DNA of 25,151 nucleotides from CAZKRU01 sp964555235 (GCA_964555235.1 CAZKRU010000066.1:1-25151), one strand, 5' to 3'; shown: positions 15,228-23,856, counted from the first letter of the stretch. Program-made: numbers and translations. The notes: a model not told the origin generated them from the letters alone.

Positions 15228-15767
15228 CTACAGGTCATACGGCTTGAACGGCTGACGCGGTTTGCTCTCCGCAACGTGAGGATGGATCGGCGTCGTATCG
15301 AGTTCAAAGACCGGCTTCCGATCATTCTCAAAAAGCTCCGGATGGCGCGGTTTCCAATACGCATCATGCCACTCTTTCGAAGGACCTGAAAAAACGAGCG
15401 ACCCCGGCTCCAATTGAAGTACTTCCTTCATCGTCAGAAGTGTCTTCCACGGATGATCATCAATCCGGACGAGCGTATATCCACAATTCGGCCCCGGTTG
15501 CAGCCAATTCATTGGAAGCTCCTCACTTTCATGGTTTTGAATCGTAGAAAAAATTGTCTTCACACGCAAATAGAAACCCTTCTCGTACTCTGCCAAATGC
15601 GGTTTATATTTGAAACTCAGGAACTCAGGAGCAAGAAATCTAACGAGAATCTCCCGGTTTTTCCTGAGTTCTTGAGTTCCTGATTCAAAAGCATACGAAT
15701 CCCATTTATATCGCTTGGCTCTATCTGAATATTCCGGGCTTCCGGTACTCCTCAGAGAAAAATCCAA
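15228..15767 (-). CDS. Hypothetical protein with repeat-derived segment
   Basis: The frame encodes 179 aa with TTG 15767 as the only usable start in frame. A TGA lies four codons further upstream. An alternative ATG just upstream, in another frame and with a GGAG before it, gives only 19 codons, so a frameshift near the 5' end is possible. No known domain is recognised. The C-terminal two thirds look like a genuine soluble protein (MNWLQPGPNCGYTLVRIDD, PWKTLLTMKEVLQLEPGSLVF). Residues about 29-51 (GTQELRKNREIL...FLAPEFLSF) are encoded by an inverted repeat at 15617-15683. It is divergent from the glycosyltransferase gene with a 36-bp gap. Confidence 0.55.
   Translation of the reverse strand: MDFSLRSTGSPEYSDRAKRYKWDSYAFESGTQELRKNREILVRFLAPEFLSFKYKPHLAEYEKGFYLRVKTIFSTIQNHESEELPMNWLQPGPNCGYTLVRIDDHPWKTLLTMKEVLQLEPGSLVFSGPSKEWHDAYWKPRHPELFENDRKPVFELDTTPIHPHVAESKPRQPFKPYDL
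15617..15683. repeat. Inverted repeat inside a coding region (TCAGGAACTCA)
   Basis: TCAGGAACTCA at 15617-15627 is matched by TGAGTTCCTGA at 15673-15683. Each arm contains the shorter direct repeat AACTCAGG or its complement. The whole structure stays in frame within the gene at 15228-15767. Its style matches the intergenic palindromes of this window. Confidence 0.6.
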
Positions 15768-15803
15768 GATCGACTTTCATCTCCACTGATTTAAAACCGC
15801 TCG

Positions 15804-16961
15804 ATGCGCATTGTTGTCACTGGCCTGATGGGTCAATATCCGTTCGGCGGGGTCATTTGGGATTATATTCAATACGTTCTCGGATTCCGCGCGCTCGGCC
15901 ACGAGGTCTGGTATCTGGAAGATTCCGGGCTTTGGCCCTATGATCCGGTGAATTTTACGTACACGGAAGACTGCTCGTGGAATGTCCGTTATCTGACCGA
16001 AGTCATGAAGGAATTCGGAATGCAGGATCGCTGGATTTATCGCAATGGCGCCAACGGAACGTTTCATGGCGCCGGCGAAGCGGCAGCTCGGGAGTTGTTG
16101 AAAAACGGAGACCTCCTCGCCGATGTTTCCGGAGCCGGGTGTCTGAAAGATTACGAACTCACCATTGCCCATAAAATGTTTCTCGATGGAGATCCGATGT
16201 TCACTCAGATCGGACTCTACGATACCGAAAAACCCGATCATGCCGTCCGGGTTAAATCCTACGACAGTCATTTTTCGTTCGGACTCAATCTGGGTCACGC
16301 TGATTGTAAAGTGCCAACGGCAGGAATCCAGTGGCGTCCGACCATTCAACCGGTCGCCCTCGAATATTGGCCCTTCGAAAAATCGCTTCCATTGGATCAA
16401 TGGACGACCGTCATGAATTGGGCCAGCTACGCGCCGAAAGAATGGCAGGGAGAAAAATTCGGCCAGAAAGATCTCGAGTTTCAAAAATTCAAACATCTTC
16501 CGCAACAGACGAAACAAAAACTAGTCATGGCGATGGGGAAAGGCCCCGGAAATCTCCGACCGACCGAGGAGCTCGAAACGATCGGTTGGAAAATTTTAGA
16601 ACCGGATCAAGTCGTTCCCGATCACCGGAAATATCACGATTTTTTGCGGCAATCGAAAGGGGAATGGAGCATCGCAAAACACGGCTATGTCGAATCTCGG
16701 AGCGGCTGGTTCAGCTGTCGAACCGCCTGTTATCTCGCCTTGGGCCGTCCTGCCGTCGTTCAGGATACTGGATGGAGCAAGTTTCTCCCCCATGATGCAG
16801 GCGTTCTGCCGTTTCAAGAGATGGAATCCTGTGTTCGAGGACTCGAGGCCGTAAGTTCCGATTACGAAACCCACCGCCTTGCCGCTCGAAAGTTCGCCGA
16901 GACTCACCTCGATGCCAAAAAAGTCTGCGGCGATCTCCTCCGTGAAGCCAGTCGCGCATAA
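15804..16961 (+). CDS. Glycosyltransferase, GT-B fold type
   Basis: The protein is 385 aa. The N-terminal part starts with MRIVVTGLMGQYPFGGVIWDYI and FRALGHEVWYLED (residues 1-40), the donor-fold opening typical of GT-B enzymes. Residues 286-330 (GEWSIAKHGYVESRSGWFS, CRTACYLALGRPAVVQDTG) look like the nucleotide-sugar-binding side, where an aging/recruiting ALGRP.VVQDTG line is common in glycosyltransferases. The acceptor and sugar cannot be inferred. No signal peptide is visible, so it is probably cytoplasmic. No nearby polysaccharide cluster is evident. It stands alone on this strand between repeats. Confidence 0.65.
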   Translation: MRIVVTGLMGQYPFGGVIWDYIQYVLGFRALGHEVWYLEDSGLWPYDPVNFTYTEDCSWNVRYLTEVMKEFGMQDRWIYRNGANGTFHGAGEAAARELLKNGDLLADVSGAGCLKDYELTIAHKMFLDGDPMFTQIGLYDTEKPDHAVRVKSYDSHFSFGLNLGHADCKVPTAGIQWRPTIQPVALEYWPFEKSLPLDQWTTVMNWASYAPKEWQGEKFGQKDLEFQKFKHLPQQTKQKLVMAMGKGPGNLRPTEELETIGWKILEPDQVVPDHRKYHDFLRQSKGEWSIAKHGYVESRSGWFSCRTACYLALGRPAVVQDTGWSKFLPHDAGVLPFQEMESCVRGLEAVSSDYETHRLAARKFAETHLDAKKVCGDLLREASRA

Positions 16962-16983
16962 GTGCAAAGAACCAAATTGATCT

Positions 16984-17059
16984 TCTCGCGCTGAGATCGC
17001 CGTGCTCGCAGAGGATAAAAAAATATTTACTCAGCGGACTCAGCGACCTCAGCGCGAGA
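16984..17059. repeat. Palindromic repeat with 9-nt units (CTCAGCG type)
   Basis: The arms TCTCGCGCTGAGATCGC (16984-17000) and GCGACCTCAGCGCGAGA (17043-17059) pair with one mismatch. The right side is periodic (CTCAGCGGA, CTCAGCGAC, CTCAGCGCG). It is located between the convergent 3' ends of the glycosyltransferase and GH4 genes. Confidence 0.7.
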
Positions 17060-17090
17060 CATTTCTTACTAATCCGAGTTCTTTAAAAAA

Positions 17091-18515
17091 CTAACAAAGC
17101 TTGGCAATCACCTTCGGATTAAATGTCTGATTCGCTTTGCAGAGCTCATCAAACATTTTCCGCGCTTGATCCACTGGGATTGTGCAAAGCGGATCCGCCA
17201 AGATCGCCTGGAATGCCAATTCAGAATCCCGCTCCAACCCTGCCCGGAACGTCACCTCTTGAACATCCACCACACGACGCACCAGCGATTCGAGCGCGGG
17301 AGGAAGCGGGGCCGGAACGGTCGGCGTAATTTGATTTTCCTGAAACAGCGCATTGGTTTCAACAATCGCACCCAAGGGAAGTGACGGCATTTGTCCGCGA
17401 TTCGGAAAATTCACATTACTATGCAACGACTGAATCCCCGTGAGCGCGCGCAACATTTCGACCCCTTCCTCTCCTGAAACCGGAAGTGACTTTGACTTTG
17501 ATTTCGAGACTGCCGCTGAGGGAGCATTTTGGGGAGGTTGCCACGTGCCAAGACGGTAACTCGAAGGCGTCATCAAGGCGCCATAACGGCTCAACGTCGC
17601 TTCAGATTCCAAATACCAGGGAACGAACTCCGAAAGATGACGATCTCCTGCAGCACCAAGAACTCCAAAGCGTCTGAAAAAGTCGTAGCTCACCAGTCCT
17701 TGTGACGTAAAGAAGGCCCCCTCCGCCTTTTTCTTCTCCACCCATGCCGTCTGATCCGCCCAGATCGAACGATCCCGGACCTTTTGACGAATCAACGGAA
17801 AGAGGTCTCGCCCCTTCCACTCCACACGTGTTGCAAAGGTAAAGTGATTGATCCCCGCGATGTCTGCCTTGATTTCGTGACGATCCGGAACGGGAACCTC
17901 CCAGTATTCGGAGACAAGTCGCGCCAATCGTTTTTGAATTTCAAAAACCTCATGACAACAGCCGATGGCTTTGATCTTCGGAAATACCTCGTAGAGAGTT
18001 CTCGTACAAAGCGTCATCGGATTGGTGTAATTGATGATCCAGGCAGAAGGACAATGCTTTTCAATCAATCGCGCATAGTGCGCGTAGATCGGAATCGTCC
18101 GAAGGGAACGACTGATTCCTCCGGGCCCTGTACTGTCACCAACCGATTGAAGAATTCCGTACTTCGCCGGAATATCGAGATCATTAGCCATTAACTTCAT
18201 TTCGCCGGGGAGAATTGAGAGAAAGACAAAATCCGCACCACGAAGTGCTTCCGCCGGAGAGGTACAAGCCTTGGTGCGAAAACGGGTACGGGCGTCGGGA
18301 TGATCGAAAATCTCCTTCGCGACTCCCACATTGCGCCGTGATGCAGCATGATCCAAATCAAAAAGCGCCAGCTCACCGGTAAAATCCGGGCAAAGTGCCA
18401 AATCCGTCATGATCATTTTCGCCCAATAGCGACTCCCTCCTCCGATGTAGGCAATTTTCAAGGAAAGCGGAGCGGCAACACGAGAAGTAACAACTGAAGC
18501 AGACTTTGTTTTCAT
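17091..18515 (-). CDS. Family 4 glycoside hydrolase (alpha-galactosidase/glucosidase type)
   Basis: This 474-aa enzyme belongs to the GH4 family, which uses NAD+ and a divalent metal to cleave glycosides by an oxidation-elimination route. Visible features are the Rossmann entry IAYIGGGSRYW (21-31), LFDLD (51-55), NYTNP (162-166), CCHE (186-189, containing the metal-ligand Cys), GINHFTF (221-227, with the metal-ligand His) and GDRHLSEF (290-297). Members act on alpha- or beta-glycosides, with or without 6-phosphate, and sequence alone does not settle this. The first 18 residues precede the Rossmann strand and have no signal character. The gene is divergent from an AraC-family regulator with a 91-bp gap, which suggests sugar-controlled expression. 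Confidence 0.88.
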   Translation of the reverse strand: MKTKSASVVTSRVAAPLSLKIAYIGGGSRYWAKMIMTDLALCPDFTGELALFDLDHAASRRNVGVAKEIFDHPDARTRFRTKACTSPAEALRGADFVFLSILPGEMKLMANDLDIPAKYGILQSVGDSTGPGGISRSLRTIPIYAHYARLIEKHCPSAWIINYTNPMTLCTRTLYEVFPKIKAIGCCHEVFEIQKRLARLVSEYWEVPVPDRHEIKADIAGINHFTFATRVEWKGRDLFPLIRQKVRDRSIWADQTAWVEKKKAEGAFFTSQGLVSYDFFRRFGVLGAAGDRHLSEFVPWYLESEATLSRYGALMTPSSYRLGTWQPPQNAPSAAVSKSKSKSLPVSGEEGVEMLRALTGIQSLHSNVNFPNRGQMPSLPLGAIVETNALFQENQITPTVPAPLPPALESLVRRVVDVQEVTFRAGLERDSELAFQAILADPLCTIPVDQARKMFDELCKANQTFNPKVIAKLC

Positions 18516-18606
18516 GACATCAAGCTACCGTAGCCTTGAAAATCCACCATAGCGGGATCGCTCCAAGATTTGACATCATCGCTCATTCTGACAGATTGAA
18601 AGGGAA
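18516..18606. promoter_or_regulatory. Shared divergent control region GH4 / AraC
   Basis: This is a 91-bp gap between divergent starts. CAAGCTACCGTAGCCTTG (18521-18538) is an imperfect palindrome close to the GH4 start and could be an AraC-family operator. TTGACA at 18570-18575 faces the AraC gene but has only a weak -10 partner. A GAAAGGGAAATG sequence just before the AraC start may serve as a ribosome binding site. Confidence 0.3.
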
Positions 18607-19410
18607 ATGAATTCGAACCTGATTTACCTGGCCCACGGAACCCGCCATTACGGATTGCGCCCCTTGCGCGCTACTCGAAGAACCGCATGGGAATTTCAAG
18701 CCGTCGTGAAAGGTTCCTGTGGCGTCTCAATCCCTGACGAGAGAAAGAGTCTTCTCCGGGAAAAAACCCTCTGGATCTTTCCTCCGGGCCACCTTCATGG
18801 ATGGACGGGAGATCCCACTTCCTCCTGCGAAGTGGCTGTTTTTCATTTTACCCAGATTCCTGAACTTCTTCAGGAACAAATCGCTAAAAAAGATTTCTTA
18901 ACCCTATCACTCAATTTGCCGGCACTCCGTTTTTTGAAAGAACGCTCCGCCAGTTTAGAATCGGATTGGCTGCAGCCTGGAAAATTAAGCGATCTCCGAA
19001 TCGAACAAGCCCTCCTGGAGTTAACGCTGTTGATCTTGGAAAACAAAGAAGGAAGCTCCACACATCCAGACCCCCTCAAAGTCGAACGCGCCATTCATTG
19101 GGCATTGGACCAACTTCCCAGACGCCCTTCTCTCCATTCGGTGGCAGAGGCCGTCCACTCTTCACCGGCACATCTCCGGCGACTTTTTCACCGAGTCAAA
19201 CACGCATCCCCTCAAGAGGTCTTACGGGAAGTTCGACTCAAACGCGCTGCCGGAATGATGAAGCACACCAATGAGCGCCTCGATCAGGTCGCGGAATCCT
19301 GCGGCTTTCAGAGTGCGAGCGATTTCTCCCGAGCCTTTTATAAAAGCTACGGAATCCGTCCCTCAAGCTACCGACAGAATCGCAATCCCTCTCTGTCCAA
19401 AGCTTTGTGA
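18607..19410 (+). CDS. AraC-family transcriptional regulator
   Basis: The protein is 267 aa. The N-terminal 150 residues form the ligand-sensing cupin-like half (LWIFPPGHLHGWTGD, EVAVFHF). The C-terminal region of about 100 residues holds two helix-turn-helix motifs: SLHSVAEAVHSSPAHLRRLFHRV and ERLDQVAESCGFQSASDFSRAFYKSYGIRPSSYR. It is divergent from the GH4 gene, its most likely target. The effector is presumably the GH4 substrate or product (inference). Confidence 0.88.
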   Translation: MNSNLIYLAHGTRHYGLRPLRATRRTAWEFQAVVKGSCGVSIPDERKSLLREKTLWIFPPGHLHGWTGDPTSSCEVAVFHFTQIPELLQEQIAKKDFLTLSLNLPALRFLKERSASLESDWLQPGKLSDLRIEQALLELTLLILENKEGSSTHPDPLKVERAIHWALDQLPRRPSLHSVAEAVHSSPAHLRRLFHRVKHASPQEVLREVRLKRAAGMMKHTNERLDQVAESCGFQSASDFSRAFYKSYGIRPSSYRQNRNPSLSKAL

Positions 19411-19485
19411 GGAGAGAACGCATCTCAGTTTCCACTGGAAACGCACTCTTGGGTGGCGCAGGGTTCAACAGGAACGTAATTAATC
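19411..19485. other. Short spacer between convergent genes
   Basis: It contains a small palindrome GTTTCCACTGGAAAC without a T tract. No convincing terminator or gene is seen. Confidence 0.3.
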
Positions 19486-20202
19486 TTAGTCCGTTCGTGG
19501 CGAGCCGGCAGCCTTCAGATAGTTCCGGAATAAAAATCGCGTACTCTCCAAGGATTCCTCCACCGAGTGAGGCAAGAGCAACGCAAAAACATCCAGCACT
19601 ACAATGGCATTCAACGAAGCATCTCCCTCCACCACTGAGGTCAATCGCTCACTCATCCCTTTATTCACTCCATGAAGGCGAATGTAATGATCCTTGAGCT
19701 GTTCCAATTCCCAATCCGGATCCAAGCCCTCTTTCTTTTTGAAATACTGGGCGAGGAGATACATCGAAGTCGCTCGGTAAACCGTCTCCGTCACATTGGC
19801 ATTCGGAAGATGGAAATAGGCCATCGGCTTGAGAAACGTGGTGTGAGGACATCCGGAGGTCGCACTGACCAATCCCATCAAGGTGCTCAGAATTTGTTGA
19901 GCACTTTCGCGAATTTCAAAGGATCTCCGAGGGGTATGAATCACCGCCGTAATTTTATCATGAGAGATCAGGTGATTGCCGACTTCGATCAGCCGGGGCA
20001 AATGCGCTGCCAAGGGACAGTGCGCTTTTTCTTTCGGCTTAAGCGGGCAGTGCTCGCACTGTTTATACTCGAGTCGAGTCCAGTCTGGAAGCGCCTCCGA
20101 AGGAAGTGGCTGTTCAAAGGTCTCTTCATCAAAAGAGACGACAAATATTTCCCGTTTCCCGGTGGGAAGCTGAATCTGATACTCAATTTTGATTAAGGCC
20201 AT
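19486..20202 (-). CDS. Conserved cysteine-containing protein (DUF6901-like)
   Basis: The protein is 238 aa. The N-terminal part is followed by CEHCPLKPKEKAHCPLA (Cys49, Cys52, Cys62), suggesting a small metal site. Then come SATSGCPHTTFLKPMAYFHLP and ETVYRATSMYLLAQYF, an arrangement I recall from the uncharacterised family DUF6901. The name is from memory. It has no signal peptide or membrane helix. It is divergent from the glycogen debranching enzyme with a 17-bp gap, so the two share an unusually compact promoter region. Confidence 0.6.
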   Translation of the reverse strand: MALIKIEYQIQLPTGKREIFVVSFDEETFEQPLPSEALPDWTRLEYKQCEHCPLKPKEKAHCPLAAHLPRLIEVGNHLISHDKITAVIHTPRRSFEIRESAQQILSTLMGLVSATSGCPHTTFLKPMAYFHLPNANVTETVYRATSMYLLAQYFKKKEGLDPDWELEQLKDHYIRLHGVNKGMSERLTSVVEGDASLNAIVVLDVFALLLPHSVEESLESTRFLFRNYLKAAGSPRTD

Positions 20203-20219
20203 CGCTCTCCCCTTGCTGA

Positions 20220-22151
20220 ATGTCGATTCTTAGGCTAGATTCTAATGTCTTGATTCAACCCCCCTTTTACTCTCCCGGCGAGCAAAAAGACCGAGAATGG
20301 TTGGAAACCGATGGCCTCGGTGGATTTTCCATGGGAACTTTCTCAGGGCATCGCTCGCGACGCTATCATGGACTTTTGATTTCCGCCCGACGTCCACCAT
20401 CCGATCGAATGATGCTGGTCAATGGGTTCGAGGCATGGATCTCCGGTCCGAAGGGTTTTGCCAAATTGACGGAGCAGACCTATGCCGGTGCCATCACCAC
20501 GCCTCGCGAAGGGATTGAATCACACACCTTCTCCCCGGAACCGTGGCCGACATGGACCTATCGACTTTGGGACAGCTCCGAACTTCGATTTGAATTATGG
20601 AGAATCCAAGGAACCCCCTCCGTCCACTTGCGTTGGGAACTTTTGAACGGGGATCGAAATAAATTTCTTCAAGTGAGACTTCTTTTTTCCGGACGCGATT
20701 TCCATGCGCTCCATCGGGAAAATTCCGCCTTTCAAGAATCTCCTCAGACCATCTCCGGCGGATGGAGATGGGAACCTTATCCAAGTGTCCCCGCCATCTT
20801 CGTGATCACCAAGGGCGAGTACCAACATCAACCGACATGGTATCGCCAATTTGAATATACGGAAGAGCTCGCACGTGGTTTGGATGGAATCGAAGACCTC
20901 GCCTCACCGGGAATTTTTCGGTGGGATTTAAAATCAGATCCCGCCACGATGACGCTCACCTCCTCCGAGAACGCATCCGAGGCGACGGAAGACGACCGCG
21001 ATCGCGAAGCGAAACGACGAACACAAACTCCTCTGGAACGGACCGTTAACGACTACCTCGTTCGACGAGGGAAAGGATGGACCATCATCGCCGGTTATCC
21101 GTGGTTCGGAGATTGGGGGAGGGACACCTTTATCGCGATGCGAGGTCTCTGCCTTGCCACGGGACGATGGGAAATTGCCCGGGATATTTTACTGGAATGG
21201 TCTCAGGTCGTCCGAGATGGACTTTTACCAAATCGATTTTCAGACGACGGAAGCGCACCGGAATACAACTCCGTCGATGCCGCACTTCTTTACATCGTGG
21301 TCGTTGGAGAATTTCTCGAAGCCCACGCCTCCAAGATCTCCCTGGGAGAAACCGAGGCCCTTTATCGCGCGGTTGAAACGATTTTAAGTGGCTACGCAAA
21401 TGGAACTCGATTCGGCATTCGAATGGATACAGACGGATTGATTGCCGCCGGTGAGCCGGGTCTTCAACTGACCTGGATGGATGCCAAGGTCGGCAATTGG
21501 GTGGTCACGCCGCGAATTGGAAAGCCGGTTGAAATCCAAGCGCTCTGGCTTCATGCCCTTCTAGTCGGCGCCAAACGGAATCACCACTGGGAAACGCTCT
21601 ACACCCATGCCCTTGAATCCTTTCAACTCCGTTTTTGGACTGGAAATCAACTTCATGATCTTGTCGATGTAAACCATCAACACGGAGAAATGGATTCCAC
21701 CTTCCGCCCGAATCAGATTTTTGCCGTCGGCGGACTCCCTCGAATGCTCCTTCCGTTGGAACAGGCCCGAACCATCGTCGATCGGGTCGAGGCAGAACTT
21801 TTGACTCCGATTGGACTTCGCTCCCTCTCTCCTCACGATTCCGCCTATCAAGGGTATTATCAAGGAGGAATTCACGAAAGAGATGGTGCCTATCATCAAG
21901 GAACCGTCTGGCCTTGGTTGATCGGACCATTTATCGAAGCGTGGTTACGCGTTCGCGGAAATACGATTGAAGCCAAACGCGAAGCGAGTGAACGCTTCCT
22001 CAAGCCACTCGAGGAACATCGACAGCAGGCAGGATGGGGACACCTCTCCGAGATCGCTGACGGCAATTCCCCCCACCATCCCCGAGGATGCCCCTTTCAA
22101 GCATGGTCGGTGGGGGAATGGATTCGGATCAAAAAGATTTGTGAGCCATGA
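20220..22151 (+). CDS. Glycogen debranching enzyme, amylo-alpha-1,6-glucosidase (GH133-type)
   Basis: The protein is 643 aa. The N-terminal beta-sandwich-like part (EWLETDGLGGFSMGTFSGHRSRRYHGLL, about residues 27-52) matches the GDE N-terminal domain. The C-terminal (alpha/alpha)6 part shows GYPWFGDWGRDTF (292-304), RFSDDGSAPEYNSVDA (339-354) and later ERDGAYHQGTVWPWLIGPF. It would hydrolyse alpha-1,6 branch points of glycogen. Cytoplasmic, no signal peptide. No RBS is visible before ATG 20220. A short unrelated acidic insertion (NASEATEDDRDREAK, residues 251-265) sits just before the catalytic domain. Confidence 0.88.
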   Translation: MSILRLDSNVLIQPPFYSPGEQKDREWLETDGLGGFSMGTFSGHRSRRYHGLLISARRPPSDRMMLVNGFEAWISGPKGFAKLTEQTYAGAITTPREGIESHTFSPEPWPTWTYRLWDSSELRFELWRIQGTPSVHLRWELLNGDRNKFLQVRLLFSGRDFHALHRENSAFQESPQTISGGWRWEPYPSVPAIFVITKGEYQHQPTWYRQFEYTEELARGLDGIEDLASPGIFRWDLKSDPATMTLTSSENASEATEDDRDREAKRRTQTPLERTVNDYLVRRGKGWTIIAGYPWFGDWGRDTFIAMRGLCLATGRWEIARDILLEWSQVVRDGLLPNRFSDDGSAPEYNSVDAALLYIVVVGEFLEAHASKISLGETEALYRAVETILSGYANGTRFGIRMDTDGLIAAGEPGLQLTWMDAKVGNWVVTPRIGKPVEIQALWLHALLVGAKRNHHWETLYTHALESFQLRFWTGNQLHDLVDVNHQHGEMDSTFRPNQIFAVGGLPRMLLPLEQARTIVDRVEAELLTPIGLRSLSPHDSAYQGYYQGGIHERDGAYHQGTVWPWLIGPFIEAWLRVRGNTIEAKREASERFLKPLEEHRQQAGWGHLSEIADGNSPHHPRGCPFQAWSVGEWIRIKKICEP

Positions 22152-22182
22152 GACGGAACCCGATTGATTTCCAAGGAGCCGC

Positions 22183-22905
22183 TTGATTTCCCAAGCTCAA
22201 AGTTTGAGTGCGGTGGTGAATGGAAAGCCGATTGACCTCCGTTATCCGGGAGACCCCTTCCTTAAAATCGGAATTGAAAGCGTCCTCTCCGGAAGGGATT
22301 ACCCGCTCTCCTTACTCCCAGCCAATTACCCGATCCAAACCATTGTCGATGTCGGCGCCAATATCGGCGATACCGCACTCTACTTTCACGCCTACCACCC
22401 GGATGCCAGCATCTTTTGCTTTGAGCCGTCAAAGATCAATTTCCACTACCTCACTCTCAATACCAGTGCCATCCCGCAAATTGAACGCTTCCGCTGCGCC
22501 TTATCGAATCGTGAAGGCGAACTCCCGCTTTACTACCCTCAGACCCACCACCTCGCCGCACTCTCACTCCACTCAAACTTCAATGCAGTCCAACAATCCG
22601 AACTCGTTCAGGTCAAAAAAATTTCCAGCGAAATCCAACGTCTGGGGCTTCGTGAAATCTCCATCCTGAAACTTGATTGCGAAGGGAGTGAGACGGAAAT
22701 CGCCGAAGACCTTCTCCTCCATTGCACTGATTGCATTATCGGCTGTGTCTTCGTCGAATACCATGACGCCTACCGCCAGACCATCATTGAAACCTTGTTC
22801 TCCCACGAATTCACTCCGCATCCCATCCAATCAAGCAACCATCAAGGGACCATTCTTTTTATTAACAAAGCAATCGATGCCATGAAATCGCAGGAGTCCT
22901 CGTAA
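22183..22905 (+). CDS. FkbM-family methyltransferase
   Basis: The protein is 240 aa. The start is TTG 22183, chosen because AAGGAG lies six bases upstream and the protein then begins just before the conserved region. Motifs are VDVGANIGDTALYF (residues 55-68, SAM-binding), FEPSKINFHYL (80-90), CALSNREGELPLYY and LKLDCEGSE (162-170). FkbM enzymes O-methylate sugars, antibiotics or other small molecules. The substrate here is unknown. It follows the debranching gene after 31 bp and may be cotranscribed. Confidence 0.83.
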   Translation: MISQAQSLSAVVNGKPIDLRYPGDPFLKIGIESVLSGRDYPLSLLPANYPIQTIVDVGANIGDTALYFHAYHPDASIFCFEPSKINFHYLTLNTSAIPQIERFRCALSNREGELPLYYPQTHHLAALSLHSNFNAVQQSELVQVKKISSEIQRLGLREISILKLDCEGSETEIAEDLLLHCTDCIIGCVFVEYHDAYRQTIIETLFSHEFTPHPIQSSNHQGTILFINKAIDAMKSQESS

Positions 22906-22940
22906 AAAGACGACGAATTTGAACTGAACAAACCGTTCCC

Positions 22941-22971
22941 CTCTGCGCACTCAACCATCTCAGCGCGAGGA
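22941..22971. repeat. Single arm of the CTCAGCG repeat
   Basis: CTCTGCGCACTCAACCATCTCAGCGCGAGGA matches the right arm of the 16984-17059 palindrome (units near nine bases) but has no opposing arm. It lies 36 bp after the FkbM gene. Confidence 0.5.
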
Positions 22972-23055
22972 AATCGTCATTGGGTTGGATAATCCACACT
23001 CCCTCTCCGCAATTTCCGACTTGGCGAAAAGCACCTCAACGGTACGCTCCCCCTT

Positions 23056-23742
23056 ATGGCCCGTCCGAAAGAAGGAACCAAGGGAGAAGAGCTAAAAACT
23101 TATCGCGCATTGGGACTGAGTCGTGCTCATAAATTTGTTCGCGAGCGTAAGCGAATGGAGCGGATCGGAATTTATCGCGTCATTGGAGGCGATCACGCCG
23201 ACCGTCCCTTCATCACCGTCCGATCCAAAGCCTACTGGGAAACGCGCATGGCCGTAACGGAAGAGCTCCTTCAACGTGGCGAAACGTTAAGTTGCGAAAT
23301 TCCAATCGGCGTCTTGTTGGACAGTCTTCAACCGAAGATTGAAGCAGAAACCTATCTCAGAATGATCCAACAAGCCGGAGCGATTTCAGATCAACGACTC
23401 GCAACCGTCATGGGCCGCAAAGTGACCGCCGAGGAAAAACGGGAACTCCAATCCGGAAATCCTGCTCGGGGATACGAAACCTATCGCGCTGCCCTGATTG
23501 ACGAGGTTCTTGCCCAAGTGGAAACCCATCAACAACGGAATCCCAATCGTCTGCAGGAAATTTGGCGTGAAACGGTCGGAGAGTTCGCCAACGAATCAGG
23601 GCTTGAAAAAATTGAGAATGGTGTCGCCTATGTTCGCTCGGTCAACCGGGCCCTCGCCTTTGAACTGGCGCGACGCACCGATCTCCCGAAACGCCTCACG
23701 GAAAAATCAGGGCAACCCGTCAAGCGGGTTCGAGTCTTTTGA
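23056..23742 (+). CDS. DciA/DUF721-like protein with a long N-terminal extension
   Basis: The protein is 228 aa. The C-terminal 70 residues (LQEIWRETVGEFANESGLEKIENGVAYVRS, SVNRALAFELARRTDLPKRL) match the DUF721/DciA pattern of W..VVG...A.HS....L.NG.L.V...S.A...EL....  DciA loads the replicative helicase in bacteria that lack DnaC/DnaI. The N-terminal 150 residues (basic MARPKEGTKGEELKTYRALG, RERKRMERIGIYRVIGGDHADR) are not familiar and might bind DNA. The start ATG 23056 has no Shine-Dalgarno. It lies alone between repeats. Family placement is moderate because the domain is weakly conserved in sequence. Confidence 0.6.
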   Translation: MARPKEGTKGEELKTYRALGLSRAHKFVRERKRMERIGIYRVIGGDHADRPFITVRSKAYWETRMAVTEELLQRGETLSCEIPIGVLLDSLQPKIEAETYLRMIQQAGAISDQRLATVMGRKVTAEEKRELQSGNPARGYETYRAALIDEVLAQVETHQQRNPNRLQEIWRETVGEFANESGLEKIENGVAYVRSVNRALAFELARRTDLPKRLTEKSGQPVKRVRVF

Positions 23743-23755
23743 GGTTCATGAAGTG

Positions 23756-23856
23756 AATATTTTTTCCGCGCTGAGCTCGCAGAGACCGCAGAGAAATGAA
23801 ATTTTCTTGAAAAGTCTCCCTTTGCGACCTCAGCGTTCTCAGCGCGAGAAAATATT
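23756..23856. repeat. Palindromic repeat (AATATTTTTTCCGCGCTGAG type)
   Basis: The left arm 23756-23775 pairs with the right arm 23838-23856 (CTCAGCGCGAGAAAATATT) apart from a single base difference and an indel. The interior again holds CTCAGCG-like units (CTCGCAGAGACCGCAGAG, GACCTCAGCG). It ends 13 bp before the start codon of the next gene, so it lies within the leader of that gene. Confidence 0.65.

Noticed and set aside
15136..17059. Repeats as a CRISPR array
   Set aside because: The repeats are palindromic with short internal periods, widely spaced and without regular unique spacers or cas genes.
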